This document shows, piece by piece, positions 1 through 8,336 of a stretch of 47,640 nucleotides of DNA. The position numbers and the translations under genes were made by a program. The DNA lies in the NCBI GenBank assembly GCA_024636755.1, contig JAGXGL010000004.1:1-47640 (forward strand), in the 5' to 3' direction. The notes beneath the pieces were generated by a model. The model was not told the DNA's origin. It saw only the letters and a list, made by a program, of their open reading frames with translations, and did not search any database. Source of the stretch: Guyparkeria sp. (lineage in GTDB: Bacteria > Pseudomonadota > Gammaproteobacteria > Halothiobacillales > Halothiobacillaceae). Within the stretch, counting starts at the first letter, position 1. Each line of letters starts with the position of its first letter.

Positions 1-939
1 GGCGACGAGGTCGTCGGTCTCGACAACCTCAACGACTACTACGACGTGAGCCTCAAGGAGGCGCGCCTGGCCCGGCTGACCGAACAGCCGGGGTTTTCCT
101 TCGAGAAGCTGGACGTGGCCGACCGAGCGGGCATGGCCGCGCTGTTCGAGCGCATCCAGCCCGAGCGCGTGGTGCATCTCGCCGCCCAGGCCGGGGTGCG
201 CTACTCGATCGAGAACCCGCATGCCTACGTCGACAGCAACCTGGTCGGATTCACCAATATCCTCGAGGGCTGTCGGCATAACGGGGTGGCGCACCTGGTC
301 TACGCCTCGTCGAGCTCGGTCTACGGCGCGAACAGCGAGATGCCGTTCTCGGTGCATCACAACGTCGACCACCCGCTGTCGCTGTATGCCGCGACCAAGA
401 AGGCCAACGAGCTGATGGCGCACACCTACGCCTCGCTCTATAACCTGCCCACCACCGGCCTGCGTTTCTTCACCGTCTACGGGCCGTGGGGCCGGCCGGA
501 CATGGCGCTGTTCAAGTTCACCAAGAACATCCTCGAAGGCAAGCCGATCGACGTGTACAACCACGGCCACCATCGGCGCGACTTCACCTACGTCGACGAC
601 ATCGTCGAAGGCGTGATTCGCACGCTCGACCACGTCGCCACCTCCAATGCCGACTGGAGTGCCGCGAATCCCGATTCCGGCACCTCGTTCGCCCCCTGGC
701 GGGTCTACAACATCGGTAGCCACCGCCCGGTCGAACTGCTGCGCTACATCGAGTTGATCGAAGAGGCGACCGGCAAGAAGGCCGAGCTCAACCTGCTGCC
801 GATGCAGCCGGGCGACGTACCGGATACCTACGCGGATGTCGACGATCTGAAGGCCGATGTCGGCTACGCGCCGAGCACGCCGGTCGAGGAGGGCGTGGCC
901 CGTTTCGTCGAGTGGTATCGCGGGTACTATGGCGTTTGA
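1..939 (+). CDS. UDP-glucuronate 4-epimerase-type NAD-dependent sugar epimerase (5' end outside window)
   Basis: This is an extended short-chain dehydrogenase/reductase that should interconvert nucleotide sugars, probably UDP-glucuronate and UDP-galacturonate, for capsule, LPS or exopolysaccharide precursors. The reading frame is open from base 1, and the residues [15 protein letters not shown] match the region just after the first Rossmann strand in the CapI/GAE group. Roughly the first 20-25 residues, including the GxxGxxG NAD-binding loop, are therefore missing. The catalytic Ser region (YASSSSVYG) and the YxxxK pair (YAATK) are present, followed by the [15 protein letters not shown] substrate-binding stretch typical of UDP-GlcA epimerases. 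A GC-rich hairpin at 965-984 follows the stop but has no T-tract. A WbpP-like UDP-GlcNAc epimerase is less likely because of the DNLNDYYD and GPWGRPDMA signatures. Confidence 0.88.
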   Translation, partial: GDEVVGLDNLNDYYDVSLKEARLARLTEQPGFSFEKLDVADRAGMAALFERIQPERVVHLAAQAGVRYSIENPHAYVDSNLVGFTNILEGCRHNGVAHLVYASSSSVYGANSEMPFSVHHNVDHPLSLYAATKKANELMAHTYASLYNLPTTGLRFFTVYGPWGRPDMALFKFTKNILEGKPIDVYNHGHHRRDFTYVDDIVEGVIRTLDHVATSNADWSAANPDSGTSFAPWRVYNIGSHRPVELLRYIELIEEATGKKAELNLLPMQPGDVPDTYADVDDLKADVGYAPSTPVEEGVARFVEWYRGYYGV

Positions 940-1034
940 TGGGGACTGCTGATCGGACACACTGACGCCCCGATCCGGGGGCGTGCTCAAACCGGGGCCG
1001 GCTGAATGGCGGGCCCCGCCGGCAAGGAGCCGAG

Positions 1035-2897
1035 ATGGCCGCGGAACTCTGGGAAATACGCGATTTCATTGCCGAGGTGCCGGCCTTCGCCGAGCTGCCC
1101 GCGGCCGCGCTCGACGCGTTGCCACGCCGGCTGACGGTGCGCTACCTGCGCCGTGGTCGTCCCTTTCCGCCCCCCGATGCCGAGCCCGGCCTGTGGATCG
1201 TGCGTAGTGGCGCGCTGGCGGTGCGCGAGCCCGACGGTCGTCTGCGCGAGAAACTCGGCGAGACCGATCTCTACCTCGAGAGCGACGAGGCGGACGAGCA
1301 AAAACCGGACACGGTAGCGGTGGTCGAGGACAGCCTGTTCTACCAGTTGCCGTTGCCGGCGTTCGAGGAGCTGGTCGAGGCCCACCCGGCATTCGCGTGG
1401 CGCTTCGAGCGCACGCGTCGCCAGCGCCTGGAGCGGGCGCTGAGCGAGTTGGGGCAGGGTGGTCGTCCGGAGTCGCTGATGGCCGCGTCGGTGGAATCGC
1501 TGCTGCGACGCGAACCGATCACCGCCACGCCGGACACCCCCATTCGCCAAGGCGCCGAGATCATGACCGAGGCACAGGTCTCGGCGCTGTTGTTGCTCGA
1601 GGACGGCCAACTGGTGGGGCTGGTCACCGATCGGGACCTGCGTCGGCGCTGCATTGCGGCGGGTGTCTCGGTCGAGGCGCCACTGCGCGAGATCATGACC
1701 GAGACCCTGATCACCGTCGCCCCGACCGCCTCGGCCTTCGAGGCCTCGCTGCTGTTCTCGCGGCACAATATCCATCACCTGCCGGTCGTCGCCGACGACG
1801 GTGCGCTGGTGGGCATCTTGTCGACCTCCGACCTGTTGCGCCACCAGGGCACGCACTCGATCCACCTGGTGCGGGACGCGATGGCGGCCCCGGACGTCGA
1901 GGCGATCGCGCGGGTGGGATCGCGCCTGCCGGATCTGGAGGCGCAGCTGGTCGCCATCGGCGCGGAGGCCGAGCCGCTGGGCGAGGCGATGGTCACGGTC
2001 ACCGATGCCATGACGCGTCGGCTGACCGAATTGGCCGAGCAGGCGCTCGGTCTGGCGCCGATTGCCTGGGCCTGGGCGGCACTGGGCAGCCAGGGTCGGC
2101 GCGAGCAGACGGCGTTCACCGACCAGGACAACGCGCTGATTCTTGACGATGCCTTCGAGCCGGGGCAGCACGGCGACTGGTTCGAGCGCTTTGCCCGCTT
2201 TGTCACCGATGGTCTCGCCGCGGCTGGTCTGGAGCCCTGTCCGGGCGGCACCATGGCGACCACGCCCGACTGGCGCCAGCCCGTGGCCGGTTGGCAGGCG
2301 CAGTTTCGCGACTGGATCGAGCAGCCCGAGCCGCACTCGGTGATGCTGGCGACCAACTTCTTCGACATGCGGGTGGTGGCCGGACGTGAGTCGCTGCTCG
2401 ACTTGCTTTGGGACAAGGTGCGTCCGGCGGCGCGCGAGAACACCATCTTCCAGCGCCGCCTGGCCAACAACGCGCTGGCCATCCGCATGCCGCTGGGCTT
2501 TTTCCGCCGGTTGGTGGTGGTGAACGACGAGCAGCACGATGAGCGGCTCGACCTCAAGCGTTATGGCTTGATGCCGATCGCCGATCTCGCCCGCCTGCAC
2601 GCGGTCAGCTTGGGGTTGCCGGAACTGCATACCGTCCGTCGCCTGGAGGCGGCGGCCCGCGCCGGCGGCATGTCGGATCAGGCCGCCGCCGGGCTAGCGG
2701 ATGCCTGGCGGCTGTTCTACGTGCTGCGTGCCCGCCACCAGGCGCGTCAGGTGCGCCGGGGTGAGCCACTCGACAACCGGCTCGACCCGGAACAGCTCTC
2801 CGGCCTGGAGCGCGATCACCTGCGCGATGCCTTCCGGGTGGTCGATGACCACCAGCGCTGGGTGCGCACCCACTTCGACGTCAGCGGCACCCGCTGA
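1035..2897 (+). CDS. cNMP-binding / CBS / DUF294 nucleotidyltransferase-like signalling protein
   Basis: This 620-residue cytoplasmic protein has a four-part architecture. Residues ~10-125 form a cyclic-nucleotide-binding (CAP_ED-like) domain, and ~155-270 hold two CBS domains (MTEAQVSALLLLEDGQLVG and the HNIHHLPVV repeat). Residues ~295-435 form the DUF294 putative nucleotidyltransferase with the motif GSQGRREQ followed by TDQDNAL, the G-S...D-x-D pattern of GlnD-like transferases. The C-terminal DUF294_C helical domain follows. The family is a putative signal-transduction nucleotidyltransferase of unknown substrate, often encoded near acetate metabolism genes; those are not seen here. The ATG at 1035 has an AAGGAG Shine-Dalgarno sequence at about 1025. 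The stop is one base before the exonuclease ATG, so the two genes are almost certainly co-transcribed. Confidence 0.87.
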   Translation: MAAELWEIRDFIAEVPAFAELPAAALDALPRRLTVRYLRRGRPFPPPDAEPGLWIVRSGALAVREPDGRLREKLGETDLYLESDEADEQKPDTVAVVEDSLFYQLPLPAFEELVEAHPAFAWRFERTRRQRLERALSELGQGGRPESLMAASVESLLRREPITATPDTPIRQGAEIMTEAQVSALLLLEDGQLVGLVTDRDLRRRCIAAGVSVEAPLREIMTETLITVAPTASAFEASLLFSRHNIHHLPVVADDGALVGILSTSDLLRHQGTHSIHLVRDAMAAPDVEAIARVGSRLPDLEAQLVAIGAEAEPLGEAMVTVTDAMTRRLTELAEQALGLAPIAWAWAALGSQGRREQTAFTDQDNALILDDAFEPGQHGDWFERFARFVTDGLAAAGLEPCPGGTMATTPDWRQPVAGWQAQFRDWIEQPEPHSVMLATNFFDMRVVAGRESLLDLLWDKVRPAARENTIFQRRLANNALAIRMPLGFFRRLVVVNDEQHDERLDLKRYGLMPIADLARLHAVSLGLPELHTVRRLEAAARAGGMSDQAAAGLADAWRLFYVLRARHQARQVRRGEPLDNRLDPEQLSGLERDHLRDAFRVVDDHQRWVRTHFDVSGTR

Positions 2898-2898
2898 G

Positions 2899-3618
2899 AT
2901 GGCGCGTCTTCGCCTGTCCTGGTTTCCGCACGGCACTTGGCTCGCCATGCGTCGGCGCTATCACCGTCGACGCGTGGCCGACGAGTCGCCCCTGGCGCAT
3001 TTTCTTGACAGCCCCGTGGCGGACTTGGATGCCGACTGGCGCGAAGGCCAATTCCTGGTGCTCGACTTCGAGACCACCGGGCTTGATCCGGGTCAGGATC
3101 GCCTGCTGAGCGTGGGATGGGTGGTGATGCGCGGCCCGACGATCGATCTGGCGACGGCCGAGCACGAGCTGATCAACCCGATGATCGGTATCCCCGAGCA
3201 GAGCGCGGTGATTCATTGCATCACCGACGATGCCGCCGCCGAGGGATTGCCCGAGCGCGAGGCGCTGGGTCTGGTGCTCGAGGCACTGACCGGGCGCATA
3301 TTGGTGGCGCACAATGCCCGTTTCGAGATCGCGTTTCTCAATGCCGCCTGTCGGCGGCACTTTGGGGCGGGGCTCGCCATCCCGGTGATCGACACCCTGC
3401 AGCTGGCCCGGCAGGGTTTCGAACGCCGCCACCTGCATCACGGCCCGGGCGAGCTGCGCCTGGACGCCCTGCGTGGCCGCTACCACCTGCCGCGCTACCA
3501 CGCGCACCACGCCCTGATCGACGCGCTCGCCACCGCCGAGCTGCACTCGGCACTTTGCCAGGACCGGGTGTCGCCCAAGGGGCGGTTGTCGGTGCGGCGG
3601 TTGTTGTCAGTGCTTTGA
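2899..3618 (+). CDS. DnaQ-like (DEDDh) 3'-5' exonuclease
   Basis: This 239-residue exonuclease-fold protein probably trims 3' ends of DNA or RNA. The Exo I motif is D56-E58 (VLDFETTGLD), Exo II is HNARFEIAFL with Glu143 where most DEDDh enzymes have Asp, and Exo III is HHALIDA with His203 and Asp208. A basic amino-terminal extension (about 45 residues, many Arg) precedes the domain. The ATG at 2899 is chosen because it begins one base after the stop of the DUF294 gene, and the exonuclease domain needs nothing upstream of it. The frame also stays open upstream inside the preceding gene, which is coincidental. The pairing with a CBS/DUF294 protein suggests shared expression. The substrate is unknown, and it is too short to be a polymerase proofreading subunit with confidence. 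Confidence 0.85.
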   Translation: MARLRLSWFPHGTWLAMRRRYHRRRVADESPLAHFLDSPVADLDADWREGQFLVLDFETTGLDPGQDRLLSVGWVVMRGPTIDLATAEHELINPMIGIPEQSAVIHCITDDAAAEGLPEREALGLVLEALTGRILVAHNARFEIAFLNAACRRHFGAGLAIPVIDTLQLARQGFERRHLHHGPGELRLDALRGRYHLPRYHAHHALIDALATAELHSALCQDRVSPKGRLSVRRLLSVL

Positions 3619-3655
3619 GTTTAGGCCAGTTCGAGTGTCGGGATGCTGAAGCCCT

Positions 3656-3716
3656 TTCGCGGCTAAAGCCGCTCCTACCGCGAAATTAGATCGGTAGGAG
3701 CGCCTTCAGGCGCGAA
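3656..3716. repeat. REPIN-like inverted pair of REP elements
   Basis: Two 25-base units lie in inverted orientation at 3656-3680 and 3692-3716, with an 11-base spacer. Each is itself a small hairpin with the form TTCGCG(G/C)CT(A/G)AAG(C/G)CGCTCC, ending in TACCG. Comparing unit 1 with the reverse complement of unit 2 gives three differences, two of which are the compensating bases of the internal stem. This is the layout of REP doublets spread by RAYT transposases in gammaproteobacteria. It sits between two convergent genes, the usual place for such elements. Neither the T-tract nor the position makes it a classical terminator. Confidence 0.8.
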
Positions 3717-3732
3717 TGTCCCCTGAACGGGC

Positions 3733-6700
3733 CTACGCCGATGCGGTTTGCCCCGGCATCACCCGCTGGTTGATGCTCTCGCGCAGGGAGAGCAGGGCGG
3801 GGATGACGAACAGCACCAGTAGGGTGGAGTAGCCCAGGCCGAAGGCGATCGAGGTGGCCATCGGGATTAGGAATTGGGCCTGCAAGGATGTCTCGAACAG
3901 CAGCGGGGTCAGCCCGCCGATGGTGGTCAGCGAGGTCAGCATTACCGCGCGCAGACGTTGCACGGCCGCCTGTTCCAGCGCTTCGTCCACCGACAGCCCG
4001 GCAGCGAGCTGGTCGCGGTAGAAGGCCACCAGGATGATGGCGTTGTTGACCACGATCCCCGACAGGCCGAACAGGCCGAACAGCGACAGGATGGTCAGCT
4101 CGATGCCCATCGCCCAGTGGCCGAAGATCGCCCCGACCAGGCCGAACGGAATCACCGTCAGGACGATCAGCGGCATGGTCCAGGCGGAGAACACCCAGAC
4201 CAGCACGATGTACATCAGTGCCAGGCCCAGGTAGAGGCCGAATTTCATGTCCGCCATGGTCTCGCGCTGGTCGGCCTGGCGCCCCTCGAAGCTGTACCCG
4301 ATGCCGTGGCGGCTGGCCAGATCCGGCAGGGTCTCGCGCTCGAGCGAGGCTCGCAGGTTCTCGGCGTTGGCCATTGCGCGGTTGATCTCGGCGGAGACCT
4401 CCACGGCGCGCACCCCCTCGGCATGGCGGATGGCCTCGAAGCCACGCTGCGAACCAAGCTCGACCACCTGCCGAACCGGCACGAAATTGCCGTCATCGGT
4501 GCGGATGCTCAGGTCCTCGAGCGAGCCGATCCGGCGGCGTTCGGCGCGCGGCAACAATACGCGCACCTCCACCTCATCCGGGCCGGACTGGAAGATCTGG
4601 CTGAGCGCGCCGTCGTAGGCCGCGCGCAGCTGGTTGCCGACATCGCGGGTGGTCAGGCCCAGCGCCCGCCCCTGGGCATTGACCGAAAAGGTGATCTGTT
4701 GGCGGCCGTAGGGCAGGTCGTCGCTGACATCGACCACGCCCGGCACGCCCTTGAGGGACTCGGCCAGCGAGACGGCCGCGGCCTTGAGATCGTCGGTGGT
4801 CCCGCCCTTGAGGCGCACGGTCAGATCGGCACCCGGCGGACCGCCCTGACGCGAGCTGATCGAGAAGTTCTCCATGCCCGGCGGCACGCGGGTATTCTCC
4901 CGCCAGGTGCGGATGAACTCGGCATTACGGGTGCTGCGGGCGTCCGGCTCGACCAGTTCGATCAGGATCGAGCCGAGCTGGTCGCCCTGGGTGCCGCTCT
5001 CGGCGCCGATGGTGCCGCCCTGGCGGGTGATCGCCGTCTGCACCAGTGTCTCGCCCAGCTCCTCCTCGGTTTCGCTGAGGCTGCGTTCCAGCTCGTCCAT
5101 AAAGCCGACCATGCGCTCGCGGTCGGTGCCGGCGACGAAGGTGGCGTTGGCGTAGACGATCTGCGATTCGGGGGTGGGGAAGAAGGTAAAGCCCAGCCGT
5201 CCGCCGGCGAGCAGCCCGACGGCGATGATGACGGTGCCGACGGCGGTGGCCAGGGTGACGGCCCGATGGCCGATGGCGAAGCGCACCGCGGGGCGGAAGT
5301 GGCGCTGACGGAAGTGATCGAAGCGGCGATCGAAGCCGGCGCGGAACCGAGCCATGCGGCCGGGTTGGCGGTGCTCGAGCTCGTCGTCGCGATGTCGACC
5401 ACTGAAGGCGCCGCGCAGGTGACCGGGCAGCACCAGGAAGGCCTCGACCAGCGAGGCGCCGATCACGCAGATCATCACCACCGGGATGTCGCGCAGGATC
5501 TGGCCGATGGTGCCGCCGACCACCAGCAGCGGCATGAAGGCGGCGATGGTGGTCAGCGACGAGGCCATTACCGGCCAGAACATCCGCCGGGCGGCCCCTT
5601 GCGAGGCGAGCAGGGGTGCCTCGCCGTGGCGAAAGTGCGCATCGGCATCCTCGCCCACCACGATGGCATCATCCACGATCACGCCCAGGGCCATGATCAA
5701 CGCGAACAGCGAGATCATGTTGATCGACCCGCCGATCAGCCACAGGATCGCCAGCGCGGCGAGAAATGCCGCCGGGATGCCCGCCGCCACCCAGAAGGCC
5801 ACCCGCCCGGGCAGGAACAGGTACAAGAGGACCAGGACCAGGATCAGGCCACCCGCCCCGTTGGTGACCAGCAGATTGATTCGATCGCGGATCAGTTGCC
5901 AGGACTGGTCATAGGCCTTGAGGTGCAAGCCGGGCGGCAGGGTCGGGCGGGTCTCGTCGATCCATTGCTGCAGGGCGCGCGCTGACTCGAGGCTGTCGCC
6001 GTGTTCGGCACGCTGGAGCACCAACTCGGCCGCCGACATGCCATCAAAGCGCATCAGCAGCGAATCCCGGCGCGGCTCCTGCAGGATGTGGGCGATCTGG
6101 TCGAGGTCCAGTCGGGCCTGCGGGCTGCTGATCACCGACAGGTTGGCGAATTCCAGTGGGCGGCGGCGTTGCTCGACGGCGCGCAGTTCGCGTCCACCAT
6201 CGGCGCTGCCGAACTCGCCCGCCGGTACGTCGCGCGATAGGGCATCGATGGTCTCGGATAGCTGCGGCAGGGATTGTCCCAGCGACACCAGCGAGGCCGA
6301 GGGCACCTCGATGGCAATCTGCTGCTGGGGGATGCCGTTGACGGCGACCCGGTCGATGCCCCGGTCGATCAGCTCGCGTTCGAAGCGATCGACCCACTGG
6401 CGCAGCGCGCTGCGCTCAACATCGCCGTAGACCAGCAGTCGCGCGACCGGATCGAATTTGGGGGCCCGACTGATCTGCGGATTTTCCGCGTCGGCCGGGA
6501 AGTTGCGGAAGGTGTCGACCTGCTCGCGCACGTCGTTGAGCGCAAGCACCGGATCGGTGCCCTGCAGGAATTCCAGCGTGATGGTGGAAATGCCCTGCGC
6601 GGAGGTGGAGGTCATGGTGTCCACGTCCGGCACGGCGCGCAGGCGCTCCTCGAGCGGGTTGGTGATGCCGCGCTCGACGTCCTCGGCCGAGGCGCCGGAC

Positions 6701-6870
6701 CAGACCACCGAGACATTCACGATGTCGACCGCGAAATTGGGGAAAAACTGGATGTTCATCCGCGAGATGGCGAACAGCCCGCCGAGGATCATCAGCAGCA
6801 TCACCAGGTGCGCGGCCACCCGGTGACGGGCAAAGCGCTCCAGGATGCCCTGCGGTTGCCCGTCGGTCAT
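3733..6870 (-). CDS. RND efflux transporter, inner-membrane permease (HAE/AcrB-like)
   Basis: This 1045-residue proton-driven resistance-nodulation-division pump subunit should export hydrophobic or amphiphilic compounds from the inner membrane and periplasm. It shows the family plan: TM1 near residues 17-37 (AAHLVMLLMILGGLFAI), a large periplasmic loop, TM2-6, a second large loop from about 540, and TM8-12 near the end. The proton-relay pair is visible in TM4 as VIVDDAIVVGED, and TM10 carries GIVVNNAIILV, where AcrB has a Lys; Asn-Asn is common in other RND branches. Its start codon overlaps the stop of the fusion-protein gene as ATGA (6867-6870), so translation is coupled. No outer-membrane channel gene is adjacent. 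Substrate cannot be predicted. Confidence 0.93.
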   Translation of the reverse strand: MTDGQPQGILERFARHRVAAHLVMLLMILGGLFAISRMNIQFFPNFAVDIVNVSVVWSGASAEDVERGITNPLEERLRAVPDVDTMTSTSAQGISTITLEFLQGTDPVLALNDVREQVDTFRNFPADAENPQISRAPKFDPVARLLVYGDVERSALRQWVDRFERELIDRGIDRVAVNGIPQQQIAIEVPSASLVSLGQSLPQLSETIDALSRDVPAGEFGSADGGRELRAVEQRRRPLEFANLSVISSPQARLDLDQIAHILQEPRRDSLLMRFDGMSAAELVLQRAEHGDSLESARALQQWIDETRPTLPPGLHLKAYDQSWQLIRDRINLLVTNGAGGLILVLVLLYLFLPGRVAFWVAAGIPAAFLAALAILWLIGGSINMISLFALIMALGVIVDDAIVVGEDADAHFRHGEAPLLASQGAARRMFWPVMASSLTTIAAFMPLLVVGGTIGQILRDIPVVMICVIGASLVEAFLVLPGHLRGAFSGRHRDDELEHRQPGRMARFRAGFDRRFDHFRQRHFRPAVRFAIGHRAVTLATAVGTVIIAVGLLAGGRLGFTFFPTPESQIVYANATFVAGTDRERMVGFMDELERSLSETEEELGETLVQTAITRQGGTIGAESGTQGDQLGSILIELVEPDARSTRNAEFIRTWRENTRVPPGMENFSISSRQGGPPGADLTVRLKGGTTDDLKAAAVSLAESLKGVPGVVDVSDDLPYGRQQITFSVNAQGRALGLTTRDVGNQLRAAYDGALSQIFQSGPDEVEVRVLLPRAERRRIGSLEDLSIRTDDGNFVPVRQVVELGSQRGFEAIRHAEGVRAVEVSAEINRAMANAENLRASLERETLPDLASRHGIGYSFEGRQADQRETMADMKFGLYLGLALMYIVLVWVFSAWTMPLIVLTVIPFGLVGAIFGHWAMGIELTILSLFGLFGLSGIVVNNAIILVAFYRDQLAAGLSVDEALEQAAVQRLRAVMLTSLTTIGGLTPLLFETSLQAQFLIPMATSIAFGLGYSTLLVLFVIPALLSLRESINQRVMPGQTASA

Positions 6871-8186
6871 TCCGTCGCCTCGGTGCCGCCGGTGCCATCC
6901 GATTCGGCGTCATCGGCCTCCCAGCGCACCTTCAGGCCGTCGACGGCGTTGGGCAGCTGCGTGGTGGCCAGGCGGTCGCCCGGCGACAGCGACGGGGCGC
7001 GCACGAGCAGGGTGCCGTTATCACCGGACATGTCATCACCGCGGTATTCGCCCAGCCGCTCGACCTGCACGCGTTCGAGCCGTTCCTCGTCGATGCGGTA
7101 GACGTGATCGTTGCCGTACAGGGCGCTGTGGGGGATCGCGACGGCCTCATCGATGGCGGGCATCTCGAGTTCGATGGTGAGCACCTGGCCGGTGCGCAGT
7201 GAATCGTTGGGGTCGACGAAGCGGAACAGCCCGGTGGCCCCCTGACCGCTCGCCTCGGCGGCGATGCGTTCGAGCTCGAGTGCTGCGTCGGTTTCGCGTG
7301 CCCGGGCCTGGGGCGGATTGCCGGCGCGCAGGGCCTCGAGCATGACCGCGACCCGCGTGGAGGGGATCAGGGCGCGCAACTCGAAGCCGCTCCACGGATA
7401 GAAGCTCAACAGGGTGGCATTGGCGCCGACCTGGGCCCCCGGCGTGACCTCGACGTTGCCGACCAGGCCGTCGGCGGGGGCCGCGACGCGGGCGCGCTCC
7501 AGGTCTCGTTCCGCCGCCATCACGTCCGCCTCGGCGGCGTCACGTCGGGCCTCGAGCCCGGCGATACGGGCATCGAATGTCGACAAGCGCTCGCGCCGGG
7601 TATTGAGCGCGAGTCGGGCCTGGCTGAGGGTGTCTCGGGCGGTGTCGACGTCGGCTTGCGAGGTAAGGTTGCGACCCTGGAGGTTGCGAGTCCGCGACAG
7701 GGCGGTCTCGGCGTTCTCGACGATTTGCTGTTCGAGGGCCAGCGCCTGCCGATCGGATTCGTGTTGCGCGCGCACCTCGCGAATCTGCGCCTCGAGATCG
7801 GCGAGATTGGCCTTGGCGCGTGACAGGGCCGGCTCGAAATCCCGGCGATCGAGTTCGACCAAGCGGGTGCCTTCGGTGACCGACTCGCCGTCCTCGACCG
7901 GCACGGCGGCGACGCGCGCGGACAACGGGGCATTGATCGAGAGCCGGTCGGGATTGGCGACCTCGCCGTGGAGGGTCAGTACAGGGTGTCGTGTGGCCGG
8001 CTCGACTTGCATGGTCTCGACCAGCCACGCGCGCTCCTCTGGCATGGGCTGGGGCGCGTCGGGGCGACTGGCCTTCAGAGCGAGAAAGGCCGCGATGGCG
8101 ATGGCGAGGATCAGCAGGGGAAGCAGGAAACGAAACAGCCAGCGCCGCTGTCGGGGGGAGCGTGTCGGGGTATCGGATGGCTGCAT
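6867..8186 (-). CDS. RND efflux periplasmic adaptor (membrane fusion protein)
   Basis: This 439-residue HlyD/AcrA-type adaptor would bridge the RND permease and an outer-membrane channel. It has an N-terminal membrane anchor at about residues 15-40 after a basic RRWLFR stretch, then a lipoyl/barrel-sandwich half. A long coiled-coil hairpin follows (alternating E/R/A/L-rich segment, about 110-220), then the second lipoyl half and the beta-barrel region. The ATG at 8186 is preferred because it puts the anchor close to the N-terminus. The in-frame ATG at 8264, 26 codons upstream, also has a GAGG-like sequence before it and cannot be excluded. The 3' end overlaps the permease start by 4 bases. 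A dyad at 8299-8327 lies directly upstream. Confidence 0.88.
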   Translation of the reverse strand: MQPSDTPTRSPRQRRWLFRFLLPLLILAIAIAAFLALKASRPDAPQPMPEERAWLVETMQVEPATRHPVLTLHGEVANPDRLSINAPLSARVAAVPVEDGESVTEGTRLVELDRRDFEPALSRAKANLADLEAQIREVRAQHESDRQALALEQQIVENAETALSRTRNLQGRNLTSQADVDTARDTLSQARLALNTRRERLSTFDARIAGLEARRDAAEADVMAAERDLERARVAAPADGLVGNVEVTPGAQVGANATLLSFYPWSGFELRALIPSTRVAVMLEALRAGNPPQARARETDAALELERIAAEASGQGATGLFRFVDPNDSLRTGQVLTIELEMPAIDEAVAIPHSALYGNDHVYRIDEERLERVQVERLGEYRGDDMSGDNGTLLVRAPSLSPGDRLATTQLPNAVDGLKVRWEADDAESDGTGGTEATE

Positions 8187-8298
8187 GGTGTTCCGCTGGT
8201 CCTTCGCGCCGGCAACTGGACGGGGTGATCGGGTGGCAATCACTGAATCGAGCGCCCGAAGCATAGCAAATCGCCTCGGGGTTTGCGCCGATCGGCTA

Positions 8299-8327
8299 AT
8301 GACAGATCAGTAAAACTAATCCGTCAT
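8299..8327. promoter_or_regulatory. Imperfect 29-bp palindrome upstream of the RND operon (candidate operator)
   Basis: The outer arms ATGACAGAT and ATCCGTCAT pair with one mismatch. The inner part is an ATCAGT-AAA-ACTAAT type dyad centred at 8313. It lies 10 bases after the rep stop and 35-113 bases before the two possible starts of the fusion-protein gene. AT-rich imperfect palindromes of this size are typical operators of TetR/AcrR-type repressors of efflux pumps. The sequence match is to the general style only, and no regulator gene is adjacent. It could also fold as an RNA hairpin at the end of rep, but it has no T-tract. Confidence 0.45.
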
Positions 8328-8336
8328 GTAGTGTCC

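Noticed and set aside
987-2630. A 547-codon minus-strand frame opposite the DUF294 gene
   Set aside because: Arg/Gln-rich shadow translation without motifs; the plus-strand gene has recognisable cNMP, CBS and DUF294 segments.
3874-5985. A 703-codon open frame on the plus strand opposite the RND permease
   Set aside because: It is the antisense shadow of a GC-rich gene. Its translation is full of His, Gln, Asp and Gly with no domain pattern, while the minus strand encodes a complete RND protein.
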